Below, piece after piece: positions 1-11,249 of a stretch of DNA of 64,000 bases. The DNA lies in contig NC_059556.1 in NCBI RefSeq assembly GCF_905220415.1, forward strand, positions 8,134,501-8,198,500. The letters run 5' to 3'. Made by a program: the position numbers and the translations under genes. Origin of the DNA: Colias croceus (Eukaryota > Arthropoda > Insecta > Lepidoptera > Pieridae). A model generated the notes under the pieces. The model searched no databases, was not told the DNA's origin, and saw only the letters and a list, made by a program, of their open reading frames with translations. Numbering within the stretch: position 1 is the stretch's first letter; every line of letters starts with the position of its first letter.

Positions 1-1163
1 GAAGATATAAATTCCTTGTTGAGTAGGTCAAGAAAATTCACTGCCTGTTTTTGCAATTTGACTTAAAACGGGTGCTTAAAAATGCCTTATTTAAATAATT
101 ATCAGTAAGTAACATCTGTGTTATTTTTACTGTTTTCCTTCTAAAGCTCTGGTTAAGCTGCTTGGTAGAGCTTTTATGCATAAAGCCGTTTATGTAGTTT
201 GTATGTTGAATATATTAAAGTATATATTTGGTGATTATAATATGAGGTAAGTCGACTAATATTATGTTTGCTCATCTATTATTATCAGGTAATATTGGAA
301 AAAAGAAAGTAAATCTAGGAGCTTTAACTTAGGTTTAAATTTTGAAATTATATAATTGGTACTTATCAGAAGATTACATATAATACGCATATAATCTTTG
401 TTTAATATATTAATATCGATTATAATTTTACACAACTTTTTGGAGAGTTTAATGTTGACATTTTAAAAGACTAAAAATCAAAGTATTTTAAGTAATGTAT
501 ATAGTATGTATGTTCTGGAAACTCTGTAAAAGCAGAAAATTTCGATCACTGACGTTCTTAAGAAAGCAGACAATAATGCCAATTTAAAAGATGTACTCAT
601 GAGTATAAACTGACTTATATTAAAAATAGTTCAACAACACAAAACTGATTTAGATCAAGCCTTGTCCAATCCGAAACTACAACATCATAAAGCTCGACAA
701 ATCGGCTTACAACTTCAATCTTAAACTCCTTCTGTTTCTGAATCCATTAAGGGCTTCCCTTTGCATGTTAATAGTATCTAACCCACAAACCTTATACGTC
801 TTCCCTTTTACGCAACAATAATAATATGACGTCAAACATTGATTGTGACAAAAGACTTTATTTAATTAATCATTGGTCGAGTTCGCAAAATAACTAAGCT
901 TCAGTGACAAAGAAAATTACTACTTTGTAGGCACTATGATTATATGAAACTATAGCTAACTATATTGTATGAAAAGTGATTGACTTTGTGTGAAGCTGTT
1001 TATACAATGTTTAGATTATACTAAGCCCACGCCCCGACCCTGCCTCAGTTTTTTATTGTTTTATTTTCTTTTATAGTAGCATTTTTCTGACAGAAATAAA
1101 AATAAGTAATGCGACGAGCTCTTGTTCGCGTCTATACATTGTGGCATATCTTTTTATAACAGA
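1..1163. other. Intergenic, no gene seen
   Basis: AT-rich sequence without a convincing reading frame, splice-bounded exon or recognisable element. A short C-rich patch near 1021-1045 has no evident function. The window edge at 1 cuts whatever lies to the left. Confidence 0.6.
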
Positions 1164-1356
1164 CTAGCTGTTGCCCGCGGTTTCACCCGCTTTGCTCCGC
1201 TCCTATTGGTCTAAGCGTGATATATAGCCAATAGCCTTCCTGGAAAAATGGGCTTTCTAACACCGAAAGAATTTTTCAAATCGGACCAGTAGTTCCTGAG
1301 ATTAGCGCGTTCAAACAAACAAACTCTTCAGCTTTACAATATTAAGTAGTATAGAT
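1164..1356 (-). repeat. Short dispersed element, family A
   Basis: Read on the minus strand it runs from an ATATT-GCTGAAGAGTTTG start through GCGCTAATCTCAGGAACTAC and GTTAGAAAGCCC to a GCGGGTGAAACCGCGG-type end and AGCTAGT. The same order of blocks recurs at about ten other places in the window, which defines the family. There is no coding capacity. It is probably a non-autonomous retroelement or SINE-like family of Lepidoptera; I do not assign a name. Confidence 0.7.
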
Positions 1357-1412
1357 TTATTACTAAAAGACTCCTAAAATTATGTGAGAATTAACGACGT
1401 CTTTATGTACAG

Positions 1413-1450
1413 ATAAATTTGATTAGCACAATTGTGCTAATCAAATTTAT
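1413..1450. repeat. Perfect 38-bp palindrome
   Basis: The half-site ATAAATTTGATTAGCACAA is followed directly by its exact reverse complement, with no loop. It lies in intergenic DNA between two dispersed elements. It could be the fused ends of a deleted inverted-repeat element or a cruciform-forming site. Confidence 0.9.
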
Positions 1451-1617
1451 TTGTAATTACAAAGCAATTGAAAAGATAATGTGTGATAAAATTAGACTGT
1501 ATTATAATTTGCAAGTAATAAAACACTTTATTTTAATATACTTTTAAGACAGAAATGACGTGATATATTTCCTCTATAAATCTGCTATTTATCTGTTATA
1601 ATCCTATCCTATCCTTT

Positions 1618-1840
1618 CCTACTATAATATTATAAATGCGAAAGTTTGTGAGGATGGATGTATGTATATGTATGTTTGTTACTCTTTCACGCAAATACTA
1701 CTGAACCGATTACAATGATATTTAGCACACATATATAGAGGGTAACTTGGATTAACACATATGATAGGTTTCACACTGGGACTATGCGGGTTTTTCTTTG
1801 ACAACGCGGGCGAAACCGCAGGCGGAAAGCTAGTATATAA
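1618..1840 (+). repeat. Short dispersed element, family C
   Basis: It starts TATTATAAATGCGAAAGTTTG and contains TTACTCTTTCACGCAAATAC, then ACTGAACCGATTACAATG, then TATGCGGGTTTTTCTTTG. It ends with a GCGGGCG..GCGGAAAGCTAGT block. Sister copies are at 36863 and 49330. No coding capacity is visible. Confidence 0.7.
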
Positions 1841-2884
1841 TATTATAAAACTTTCCCAGAAAACGAACGACAACCGTTCTCGTTATAAATTACTATATCC
1901 TATTTCACCCTCTGCAAAATATATTTTTGCGGCAAAAAGCTTGCTTATGTTTCTTTCTGTATATTCTTTACCACATACCCTTGAATGGCTCACTCTTGAG
2001 TTCCTGACTGAAGGAAAAATATTTGTTTTTGCATGAATTATGAAAGAACTAAGGCCCTAATGAAAAGACAGTAACAAAATTGAATTTTATTGCTTACAGA
2101 TAACAATCTGTAAGCAAAATTAAAAGTAACAACTTTTAGGTTAAATTTATCCAGAAAGATACCGTACCGTTAACCGTAACCGTTGTTCTCCGTATACTTT
2201 AATTGTTTAAAATAGAAAATCTTAATGTTTTCTAATTTCTCGAGTAAATTTTGTTTCTATAGTTGGTTGTGAATAAGTGCAAAAGTTATATCAGTGCTAA
2301 GACAAATTAATCAGTGATAAAAGTGGTAATTAATAAAATAGTAACTTACGTAAGTCACAAACTATCTACACACAAGCAGAACACTTAACTTTGAGCAATA
2401 TAACAATATCTTTAACTTGTTTCTTGGTGCTGTGTAAGCAATATAAACGGATATTTATTATTTATGATCTTTAACTGTGAATTCACAAGTGTTTTACATC
2501 ATTTACAAATAACTGTGAATAATTTTTTACCGGAATAAAAAACAAGTTAACACGAGGGTAACACGAAAACATTACGTCGTTGCTATGAACTATTTTTATT
2601 AAAGACTATATCGAACAACTACAATATAAATTTCAACATTAGCAGTACCAGTGTCCGTAGCTGTGTCGTACGACGCCCATACTCGAAGAATCGATAGATG
2701 CCGGTTCAAATCATCACAGAACATTAATATATATTTTGTTTTTTTTTTTTTTTTTTTTTTTTTTATTGGGATTTTTTTTTGCATTTATAAATAGTACTGA
2801 TATACTAAGGAACTATTAAGAAAGGAAAAAAAAAAGAGACCTGGACATTTATAATAACAGGAAAATAAGATTAACTTACACACT
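1841..2884. other. Intergenic / probable LINE 5' UTR; T-run
   Basis: The right part (perhaps from about 2160) is likely the 5' untranslated region of the retrotransposon that begins coding at 2885, but I could not find a target-site duplication to fix its left edge. A run of 26 T lies at 2739-2764. A small frame on the minus strand through the T-run is low-complexity and not a gene. Confidence 0.45.
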
Positions 2885-3982
2885 ATGTCGAATGTTTGTA
2901 GTGGATGTCGAAACCTTATCAAAGGTACTCATTTCCTAAGATGCTCTCTATGTTCTTTAGCATATGATTTACAGTGCGCTGGAACCAACGATAAGAGATT
3001 TTATGCCATGCTACCTGAAAAGAAATCTTCTTGGAAATGTCCAGCTTGTCTTAGCCAGCGACCCAAACTGGATAACACCAATACGCCAATTCGAAGCTGC
3101 ACTAAACCTTGCGAGGACCTTGGTTCAACAGCGGAACAAGTCGATAATGTCACCCATAGAATAAAAATAAGTGCTCCTAAACGGTCAGGCACCATTGCTT
3201 GCAATGACTCACCTGTAACTGAGGCCAGTCTGCGTGAGATTTTGCATACATTTAAGATTGACATCGTCGATGAAATACAAAACGCCGTTGCTAAAGCAGT
3301 AAGTGACAAATTAAGTGGCATTACGAAACAAATATCAGACTTTCACGACTCTTTAACCTTCTTAAATGACCAATATGAGGCACTTAAAAACAAACTACAA
3401 GAACATGATACTGTTGTTGATAAATTAACAAAGGAAAATACTACTTTATTGAGCACTGTAAGAGATCTTTCTAGTCGACTAGCCTATGCTGAACAGCATC
3501 AACGGGATAGCAATGTAGAGATTAATGGCTTACCTGAAAATCGCAGTGAAAACTTAATTAATTGTCTTACTAATCTTGCAAAAGTAGTAAATGCAGATAT
3601 CATAGACGGTGACATAATGCATGTAACTCGTGTGGCTAAAATCAATAAAGATGATAGTCGACCCCGTGCTGTTGTTGCTAAATTACGAAGTCCTCGCCAT
3701 CGAGATATTTTGCTGGCAGCGGTACAAAAATTCAACAAATGTAACCCAGGAGATAAATTAAGCACACACAACTTGGGAATTGGTGGAATTAAAAAACCAG
3801 TTTATGTTTCAGAACATTTAACCCCAGCCAACAAAATTCTCCATGCATCTGCTAGAATAAAAGCAAAAGAAGTGAGATATCAATTTGTTTGGGTTCGGAA
3901 CGGCAAAATATATGTGCGTAAAAACGAAACTAGTCAAGCATTACAAATCCGATGTTTAGACAGTATAAAACTGATGACATAG
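2885..3982 (+). CDS. LINE ORF1: PHD-like finger, coiled-coil RNA-binding protein
   Basis: This is a 365-residue protein of a non-LTR retrotransposon; such proteins coat the element RNA and act as chaperones in the retrotransposition particle. The N-terminus has a C4-x-C3 zinc-finger pattern with cysteines at 5, 8, 20, 23, 31, 52 and 55. The histidine of a canonical PHD finger is replaced by the Tyr-Asp of YDLQC. Residues about 130-205 are heptad-rich and probably a coiled coil. The last 130 residues (PRAVVAKLRSPRHRDILLA, then VYVSEHLTPANK) resemble the L1-ORF1 / baculovirus-FP-type C-terminal domain. The start at 2885 is the first ATG and gives a complete finger. The ORF stops in frame 24 bases before ORF2. 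Confidence 0.85.
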   Translation: MSNVCSGCRNLIKGTHFLRCSLCSLAYDLQCAGTNDKRFYAMLPEKKSSWKCPACLSQRPKLDNTNTPIRSCTKPCEDLGSTAEQVDNVTHRIKISAPKRSGTIACNDSPVTEASLREILHTFKIDIVDEIQNAVAKAVSDKLSGITKQISDFHDSLTFLNDQYEALKNKLQEHDTVVDKLTKENTTLLSTVRDLSSRLAYAEQHQRDSNVEINGLPENRSENLINCLTNLAKVVNADIIDGDIMHVTRVAKINKDDSRPRAVVAKLRSPRHRDILLAAVQKFNKCNPGDKLSTHNLGIGGIKKPVYVSEHLTPANKILHASARIKAKEVRYQFVWVRNGKIYVRKNETSQALQIRCLDSIKLMT

Positions 3983-4006
3983 TCTCTTTTTCTTTATCCC
4001 CAGTGA

Positions 4007-6910
4007 ATGTTGCGGTTCTTATTTAAATTTACAATTATGATTACCCTATATTATCAGAATGTTAGAGGATTGAGAACTAAAACTAACGACCTATATAAGA
4101 ATATTCTGTTAAACTCATACGATGTTATTGTTTTAAGTGAAACGTGGCTTAATTGTGGCATTTCTAGCAGTGAGATATTCGATTCCCGGTATGTTGTTTA
4201 TCGTAGAGACCGTATTTGTAACAAAAAAACTAAGTTGGATGGAGGTGGCGTCCTAATAGCAGTAGCTCGGAAAATACAATCTTCCAGATTATTTAAATAC
4301 GAAAGTGAATATGAGGATCTTTGGGTGAATATTACTTGTGTTATTAACGGTGTGACAAAAAACATACCTATTTGTGCTATTTATCTTCCGCCTCCAACCA
4401 ACTACAATGCCCTTGAAAAATTTATTTATAATGCTAATAATGTACTAGAACATATGGAAAATGTAATAATACTAGGTGATTTTAACCTAGGTAATATAGA
4501 ATGGGCCTATGGTCAAGGCGGTACTTGTGGAATGGTTCCTGTTGCATGTCACGGTCGTGTGGAGTGTGCTTTGGTCGATTTTATCAACTTAAATAACCTT
4601 GAGCAAATAAACAATATTACAAATCAAAATGGAAAAATATTAGATTTAGCCCTAACTAATATTCCTCGTTTTAAGATATCTACTGCGATTGATATATTGA
4701 CCAAACCTGATCCCCATCATCCGTGTTTATTTCTGAGTCTGGTATCTGAAGCACCTTCCACACTAAGATGTGATGACTACGTTAGCTATAACTTTTTTAA
4801 AGACGATTATGATTGTATTGTGCGGGAATTGGAGAATATTGATTGGTGCTCCAAATTCGCTAAATTCGTTGATATTAATGATAAGTTAGGGGCATTTTAC
4901 GACATTATGCGTAGTGTAATTGATAACCATGTGCCTAAGAGTAAAATGAAGAAAAGTAAATACCCTCCCTGGTTTACGTCCGCCCTAATTCACGTTATCA
5001 AAGATAAGGAAAAAATGAGACTCAAGTATAAGAAATATAAAAATCCCCGCGATTTGTTAGAATTTAGTATATTACGTGAACGTTCCCATAAATTAATTGC
5101 ACAGTGTCATCAAAATTATAAGTTAAAGATCGAAAATGCAATCTCGAAGGATAGTAAAGCTTTCTGGAAGTTTATAAATAGTAAACGGAACAATCCGACA
5201 TCTTCCATACCTTCTGTTGTGTGCCTAAATGACAAAATCGCGACTAACGGCCCTGATATAGCTAATCTTTTTGCATTGCATTTTTCTTCTATATATTCTG
5301 AACCCTTATCAAATATTTGTGTTCAGAATAGAGAAGCCGCTTGGGATTCTTGTGCAAAGGTTATTGTATCAAAAAAAGAGGTTCTTCTCAAGTTGAAACA
5401 ACTTGATATAAATAAGGGTGCTGGTCCAGATCAAATTCCTCCTGTATTTCTTAAACGCGCCGCTGTCGCAATTGCCTCCCCTCTCGCTATAATTATTAAT
5501 GAGTCACTTAAACAAGGTATATTTCCTGAATATTGGAAAACCTCTATAATTGTGCCCGTACACAAGAAAGGCGACCTAGGTGCAGTCAGTAATTACAGGC
5601 CTATAACTATCTTATCTTCTTTATCAAAGGTGTTTGAATCGTTGATTTGTCCAGTTTTGACTCGATATTTAGATAAATTTATAACCCCACATCAACATGG
5701 CTTTAGGAAGGGTCACTCAGTGCAAACTAACCTTGTTAAGTTTTTGTCTGACCTGACGCATGTGATGGACATCGGTAACCAAATGGACGTAGTCTACACA
5801 GACTTCAGTAGCGCATTTGACAAGGTGGATCATCTGACTTTAATCACAAAATTAAAAAACTATGGTATATCGGGTCCTATTTTACAATGGATTGCATCTT
5901 ACTTGTATAAAAGGAATCAAGAAGTTGTTGTAAAAGGTTTCAGATCTAAAGTGTTTACTGCTACATCTGGTGTTCCCCAGGGATCTCATCTGGGTCCACT
6001 TCTGTTCGTTGCTTACATCAATGACATCTGTGACTCTATCAAACACTGCAGTTATGCACTTTTCGCTGATGACCTAAAAATTTACAAAACTGTAAACAGC
6101 TTGGCGGATGCAGCTGCTATCCAGAATGATTTAGACAATATAGGTCAGTGGTGTAAAAATAATAATATGATAATTAACTCTAATAAGTGTTCATTCATTC
6201 GATTTACAAGGAAAAAAGTACCATTTAATTCGGCTTACAGTATCGACAATGTTCCTCTCCTTCACCAGCATGAAATTGTCGACCTGGGTGTAACTTTGGA
6301 TAGTAAACTCAAACTTACATCTCACCTTGATATAATAATTAAGAAAGCTGCAAGGATGACTGGGTTTATTAAAAGAAATGCTACATCCTTTAAAGCATCA
6401 ACAAAAATTGCCTTATATAATGCACTCGTACGGAGTCACCTCGAGTTTGCATGTGTTGTGTGGAATCCCCATCACGCCGTGCACTCGCAGCGCATAGAAT
6501 CCATACAGCGATCGTTCACTAGGCATTTGGCTTTTACCTCCCCAGGTATCTCACATCGTTGTCCGTATGCTGAGCGCTTACATTACTTCAAAATGATGAC
6601 GTTAAGAGATCGCCGTAAATTACACGACTTGGTATTTCTTTTTAACTGTGTAAACGGTTTAACTACCTGTGAGGATATTGTTTCTGGTATCACTTTTCGA
6701 ATCCCGTCTAATTTACCCAGAAAACCGATTAGTAATCTCTTTGATTTACCAGTGAGCCGAACTAATTTAGTACGTCAAGCACCATTGCCTCGAATGTGTG
6801 CAGCATATAACCAATTTGTCACTTCTATACCGGACCTTGATATATTCTTTGGATCTCTTGCACAATACAAACATAAAATTATTAATTGCTTGATTAATAA
6901 TAGTTTGTAA
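4007..6910 (+). CDS. LINE ORF2: endonuclease-reverse transcriptase
   Basis: This 967-residue polyprotein nicks target DNA and copies the element RNA at the nick. The apurinic-type endonuclease occupies about residues 11-240: YYQNVRGLRTK near 15, SETWLN near 44, GDFNLGNIEW near 157, and PHHPCLF near 237. The reverse transcriptase spans roughly 490-740: VPVHKKGDLGAVSNYRPI, then YTDFSSAFDKVDH near 598, then GVPQGSHLGPLLF, then the catalytic FADD near residue 687. A C-terminal region with ALVRSHLEFACVVWNP follows, usual for this group. No RNase H is evident. The first ATG is at 4007, but the family homology starts at MITLYYQN (ATG 4037), so the shorter start is plausible. No stop or frameshift is seen over the whole length. 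Confidence 0.9.
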   Translation: MLRFLFKFTIMITLYYQNVRGLRTKTNDLYKNILLNSYDVIVLSETWLNCGISSSEIFDSRYVVYRRDRICNKKTKLDGGGVLIAVARKIQSSRLFKYESEYEDLWVNITCVINGVTKNIPICAIYLPPPTNYNALEKFIYNANNVLEHMENVIILGDFNLGNIEWAYGQGGTCGMVPVACHGRVECALVDFINLNNLEQINNITNQNGKILDLALTNIPRFKISTAIDILTKPDPHHPCLFLSLVSEAPSTLRCDDYVSYNFFKDDYDCIVRELENIDWCSKFAKFVDINDKLGAFYDIMRSVIDNHVPKSKMKKSKYPPWFTSALIHVIKDKEKMRLKYKKYKNPRDLLEFSILRERSHKLIAQCHQNYKLKIENAISKDSKAFWKFINSKRNNPTSSIPSVVCLNDKIATNGPDIANLFALHFSSIYSEPLSNICVQNREAAWDSCAKVIVSKKEVLLKLKQLDINKGAGPDQIPPVFLKRAAVAIASPLAIIINESLKQGIFPEYWKTSIIVPVHKKGDLGAVSNYRPITILSSLSKVFESLICPVLTRYLDKFITPHQHGFRKGHSVQTNLVKFLSDLTHVMDIGNQMDVVYTDFSSAFDKVDHLTLITKLKNYGISGPILQWIASYLYKRNQEVVVKGFRSKVFTATSGVPQGSHLGPLLFVAYINDICDSIKHCSYALFADDLKIYKTVNSLADAAAIQNDLDNIGQWCKNNNMIINSNKCSFIRFTRKKVPFNSAYSIDNVPLLHQHEIVDLGVTLDSKLKLTSHLDIIIKKAARMTGFIKRNATSFKASTKIALYNALVRSHLEFACVVWNPHHAVHSQRIESIQRSFTRHLAFTSPGISHRCPYAERLHYFKMMTLRDRRKLHDLVFLFNCVNGLTTCEDIVSGITFRIPSNLPRKPISNLFDLPVSRTNLVRQAPLPRMCAAYNQFVTSIPDLDIFFGSLAQYKHKIINCLINNSL

Positions 6911-7160
6911 AACGATTAATAATAATTTTATAAATACTTAATTATAGATAACACTAATAAAAAATAAATATTTATATTGTAATGTAATTAATTATCTGTT
7001 ATGTTCATAAATAATTCTATTTAATTTATAAATGCTGTGTACACCTTTTATTGATAAGTACATAATATTAATTAATCAATAATGTTAATTATATCAATGT
7101 CAAATGTATTTATTGTTGGTGTGCCTAATTAAAATAAATAAATAAATAAATAAATAAATA
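6911..7160 (+). other. LINE 3' UTR with AAAT-repeat tail
   Basis: AT-rich trailer after the ORF2 stop, ending in about seven AAAT/AAATA units at 7131-7160. A simple-repeat tail instead of a long poly(A) is usual for several LINE clades. Confidence 0.7.
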
Positions 7161-7870
7161 TCCAATTAACTTATGGTTAATTAAATACAAATTTAATTAA
7201 TATAATAGGGTTAAGTTTTTACCACATCATTATTAATTTACTTGGCGATCAAGAGACTGAAAATGACATAATATTTTAAGTTTTTTAAAAAATATTGTAG
7301 AGCTTTTGTAGAGCTATTACATAAAAGTTTTATTCCAATAAAAGCAATTACTACAATATTCATTAGTTTTTGATATATGTATATGCAAACATGCAACATT
7401 TTTTATAAAAATAAAGGTAACGGTGAAGATACTATAATATTTTATGTTAAGATACTCTAATATAAAACGTTATAGTGTCTTAAGGTATCCGGTATCAGCG
7501 TTCTGACCATCATTTTTCTTTTTGTCATTGTGTACTAAGACCCCTGTAGAACCGCCATCCTGTTACAAATGACCCACAAAATTTCGGGTCATTTGTAACA
7601 GGTGTGTTCACTTCACCGTGTGTGACGCACTTTAGAAGTGTAACAAAATTTAAGAGGTACATGTGTTTGTGTGCGTGTCTGTGTTCATGTTAATAAATGA
7701 AAAAATGTGGTTTAAGAAATCGAATTATATGCTCAATAAAAACAATCAACAAAAATATACTCTTTTCACATTAAAGTTACAACTACATAAATGATAAGGG
7801 GCTTGGGTCGAACCCCTGACCTTTGTATATTTATCTGTCACTATAGCAGTAAATAGGTTATTGATTGTGC
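7161..7870. other. Intergenic with a 17-bp hairpin
   Basis: No gene. At 7559-7602 CCTGTTACAAATGACCC is followed, after a 10-base loop, by its exact reverse complement. The same motif occurs once near 51190-51215 in inverted orientation, beside the same GCGG/CCGCC and GGGGTCT context, so both belong to one dispersed repeat. Confidence 0.6.
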
Positions 7871-8036
7871 ACTAATATTATACAGCTGAAGAGTTTGTAT
7901 GTTTGCTTGAACACGCTAGTCTCAGGAACCACGGGTTCATTTATTGAGGAAGGCTTTAGGCTATAGGTATAATGACATTACACTAAGAGCAATAGGAACG
8001 GAGCTATGCGGGTATAACCGCGGGGTACAGCTAGTT
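7871..8036 (+). repeat. Short dispersed element, family A
   Basis: It reads AATATTATACAGCTGAAGAG to GGGGTACAGCTAGT, with an internal deletion between the ACCACGGGTTC block and the TTGAGGAAGGC block. It is a degraded copy of the element at 1164. Confidence 0.65.
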
Positions 8037-9283
8037 ATAGAAATAAAATAAAAATACTAAGGTAGTTTTCAACTTTTTAAAACTGATTTCTGTACAAAGG
8101 ATTCAGCACTGCTTATTTCAAATATGTACTATGCTTAATTAACTAATACTGTCGCACTTAACGATTGAATAATCGGAAGGTTAAGCAAAGTTAGGTGCGG
8201 TCAATTTGTTGATGGGTTACCGCGTACTAGTAATTCAGATAGAAGCCATGTTTCAGGACAATTGTAGGAGAGGACATAGGACAAGCGTGCAAAGGAGACA
8301 TTGTTTTTGAAGTGAAACTTCTTTAGAGAGTATAATTTCAAAAAAATCGCATCAAAATCCGTTGCGTACTTTTACAAATTTAAGCATACATAGGGACAAA
8401 GAAACTTTGTTTCAAACTATGAAGTGATATGCCTTGAATAAATTAAGTTTAGAGCCTAGAAAATATTGTATGAAAATGCATAGATTTCATGGAGCGCCAT
8501 CTAGTAGTCTAAAAGCAAAACTGGTAAGCAATATTGAAACTAAACTACAGATACGATTTGTTAGTTCTGACTTCTGTACAATATTTATTGATGGATTTCT
8601 GATATTTATACGTATAGATTTGCTTTTGTTTTTTGATTGAATTGGCAAGAGTTCAATTGTTGCCTCATAGAAGATATATCGATATATAAGGTAAATAAAA
8701 TTTAGATTTGCATAATACATTTATTGACTACAAATTCAAGTAATAAATGCATTGTTTCTGTGTTTGTAAATTGATGGCTAGATAACGTAAATGTACTGTA
8801 CCGAATCTGATGAAACTCAGGAAACAGCTATACCACAAGCTATACGTTGTACAGAATAAATTGAACAAAATACTAGTCTACTATTTTGTATGTCAAGCTA
8901 GTATAAATAATTAATATCATAATAATATATAAATTGATATAGAAATTGATGTTTTTGTAAAATGTAGAGTTTTTGTATTATAAGTAGGTAATGAAAATCT
9001 TACTAAATGTTAATTGTTCTAGCTGGTAGGTAGATGTATTCATGTTTTATGTTAGAAGCTGGTTATGTGATCAATATTATGTAACATTGTAAACAAGACC
9101 CAATTTTTCAAATTTATGTAGACATTATCCTGAGCGTTGTATTACAACCGTCTTCAACATAAGTAACTTATTCTAAAATTTATCGTCTTGAAATGTAACA
9201 CATCCTTATAAAGACGTTAAATAGCTAAACACATAATTTAAGGAACCTTGTGACCGTTATAAACGTAACTCACTAAAGTAGGT
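8037..9283. other. Intergenic with repeat fragments
   Basis: 8300-8432 is a fragment of another dispersed repeat (CGCATCAAAATCCGTTGCGTA and a GGGACA block) that is also seen at 46340-46444 and, inverted, at 63566-63660. AGCGCCATCTAGTAG at about 8493 resembles an insect CTCF-type core. Small frames near 8434-8720 run across this repeat and look fortuitous. The rest is unremarkable AT-rich DNA. Confidence 0.5.
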
Positions 9284-9403
9284 ATTCGTTTTCCTTACGG
9301 ACAATTGAATTTTGTCGTAAATTAGGCATGTACTAAATGAGCTTGAATTAAGTACAAAAATGTGAACTAAGTGGAAATTAAATTGTCCGTAAGGAACAGG
9401 AAT
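9284..9403. repeat. Short inverted-repeat element (MITE-like)
   Basis: TTCCTTACGGACAATT at 9291-9306 is matched by its exact reverse complement at 9381-9396. Weaker pairing extends outward to ATTC/GAAT. Total length is about 120 bp with no coding. No clear target duplication was found. Confidence 0.6.
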
Positions 9404-10752
9404 CCTTTCTTATAAAAGACAGCTCCAATTTATTTTATGCACTCTATATTTTTGGCTAAGAAAATCTCTGTGTATCCTTGACACACATTGTCAAATAATT
9501 GTTAGTTCCAATACATTAAAATAATTAATACATTAGGTTAATTTACTATTTACGTTAATAACTAATCCCAAGGAATCATTACGTTTAACCTCGTAAAGAT
9601 ATACCAAGGATAAATAAACGAACAGACATGCCAGACCGTAGCTGTAGCGGACCTTTCACGTAATTTGACATATTGCAGACGTGATTATACAAACGTCGCC
9701 TTTCATACATTAGAATGTATTCTTATCAAATATATGGTCAATACAAATACGTGTAGGGTCAAATTTGATAGCCTTTATAAAACATACACGATATACGCAC
9801 TTTACCAAAAACACTCGGATTAAAAACTTCTTTATAAACTATACACTAATCGTGAACACTAAACCATTGTCCTTTGTGGAAAATAAAAATCTATATTGTT
9901 CTATTTTTGACGTCTACGACACGCAGACGTCGGCACGAGTCCGCGGGTCGGTTACAACTGGGCGCAGGCTTTATCGTAACCGTATTGGCACTAGAAAGCT
10001 ACGAACACTTTTAAGCTGTTAAAAAACAAAGAATTAACTTTACATAATAATATTCAAAAATCGATTTTTAATTTCTCAAAAATTTGAACACAGAATTCGA
10101 AATTCGAACAGATCGAATTTGAAAGAATCAATTTTCGAAATTTAAAAAATGGAACGCAAAAATTATTCAAAAAAAGAATTGTACATTCAAATTGAATTCC
10201 ATTTTATTAGTGATTTAAATTTAAAAATGTATTATTCCATTTAAAAACATCGTTTTATTTGAGTGCGCGCGTCGGTACGGCGAATCGATAAAGCCGTGTC
10301 GTGTGCTCGACTGTGTGGCGGCAGACAGTCTTTCTTGCTTTACATATCTAACACTTAGTGTGTTTTGGATTAGTTTCCCCCGCATATTTAAAGGGAAATA
10401 TACGACGAATGTCATGACGTTCGTCTTCTTTGATTAAACGATTATGAGCTTTAGCAACTCGAACTGGAAGCGTTTTCATGCTTTGCGCAATTTAGAATAA
10501 TTCGATTTTTAGCACTAAGTTGTTAAGCCGCTATTGGGGCTTGAAATCGAAACTGCCAGATATCACATTTGGCCTAACGCCAGGTGAATTGAAAAACCTT
10601 CCATGGACTTTACGTTCCAAATGTTTTTGCCAGATTTTTCTAGAAATTTTGCCAAATATGGATCAAACATTATGAAAGTTAACGAAGCAATTTGAAGTTT
10701 ACAAGACTCATAACCTTTTAGGAAAGAGCAATTATAACGGCTATTAATAATT
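9404..10752. other. Intergenic; two GC-richer patches
   Basis: Patches at 9905-9965 and 10255-10420 stand out from AT-rich surroundings. They carry short open frames on opposite strands with no recognisable protein features. The first contains GACGTCT and AGACGTC as an interrupted inverted repeat. Either could be a 5' exon or promoter of an unseen gene, but no splice-bounded coding was found. Confidence 0.35.
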
Positions 10753-10966
10753 AAGTGAAGTCCCGTGTCCCCGTAGTGGGGTAAGGGGCAGATGCATTAT
10801 GCATACATCTGTTTCACTGATCGATTTTCTTTAGGGACAAGTAGGTGATCAGCCTTCTGTGTCCTACCAGACCGAGACATTTTTTTTTTCTTCGTCTCCA
10901 CCGGGAATCGAACCCAGGACCCCTCGGTTCTACGCTCACGCGTCAACCACTGTACCAAGGAGGCGG
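10753..10966 (-). mobile_element. tRNA-derived SINE
   Basis: On the minus strand the head is tRNA-like. An A box (TGGTACAGTGGTT, complement of 10945-10957) is followed about 30 bases later by a perfect B box (GGTTCGATTCC, complement of 10904-10914). Then come an A-rich stretch, a shared body with ACACAGAAGGCTGATC and a CCCCACTA-GGG-type end. It is not a functional tRNA because no acceptor stem closes. A second copy is at 33758-33974. Confidence 0.8.
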
Positions 10967-11249
10967 ATTAATAATTACCTATATACAAATGATTGTAAAT
11001 TTCTTTCAAAAGTAAAGCAATAAATGGCACTAATAGTACTAACCCTAAACTACTGGCCTGAATGTTTCATAATTATCGATACTTAATTTTATTCGTACTT
11101 AAAAGTCTTACAAACATATTTTTTACCTATCATAAAGTTTATAAAGGTAAAAATAAATAAATATTTTTATAACCTTTATTTAGACGCATAGCAAGTGTAA
11201 GTTGAAAAGTTAAATTGAAAGACGTTAATATATCTAATAGATATTTGAA
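10967..11249. other. Intergenic, nothing recognised
   Basis: AT-rich, with no coding or repeat structure that I can support. Confidence 0.5.

Larger units (their letters stand above)
2885..7160 (+). mobile_element. Two-ORF non-LTR retrotransposon, Jockey/CR1-like
   Basis: Two long open frames lie in the same reading frame, separated by 24 bases: an ORF1 with zinc finger and coiled coil, and an ORF2 with endonuclease and reverse transcriptase. A 3' UTR of about 220 bp follows and ends in an AAAT-repeat tail (7131-7160). Neither frame is interrupted, so the copy looks young and possibly competent. The 5' boundary is unresolved, and the clade call (Jockey/CR1/L2 group) rests on domain order and motif style only. 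Confidence 0.85.

Noticed and set aside
10904..10957. Possible tRNA gene (good A and B boxes)
   Set aside because: No acceptor stem or full cloverleaf. The boxes continue into a shared body found again at 33758, so it is a SINE head.
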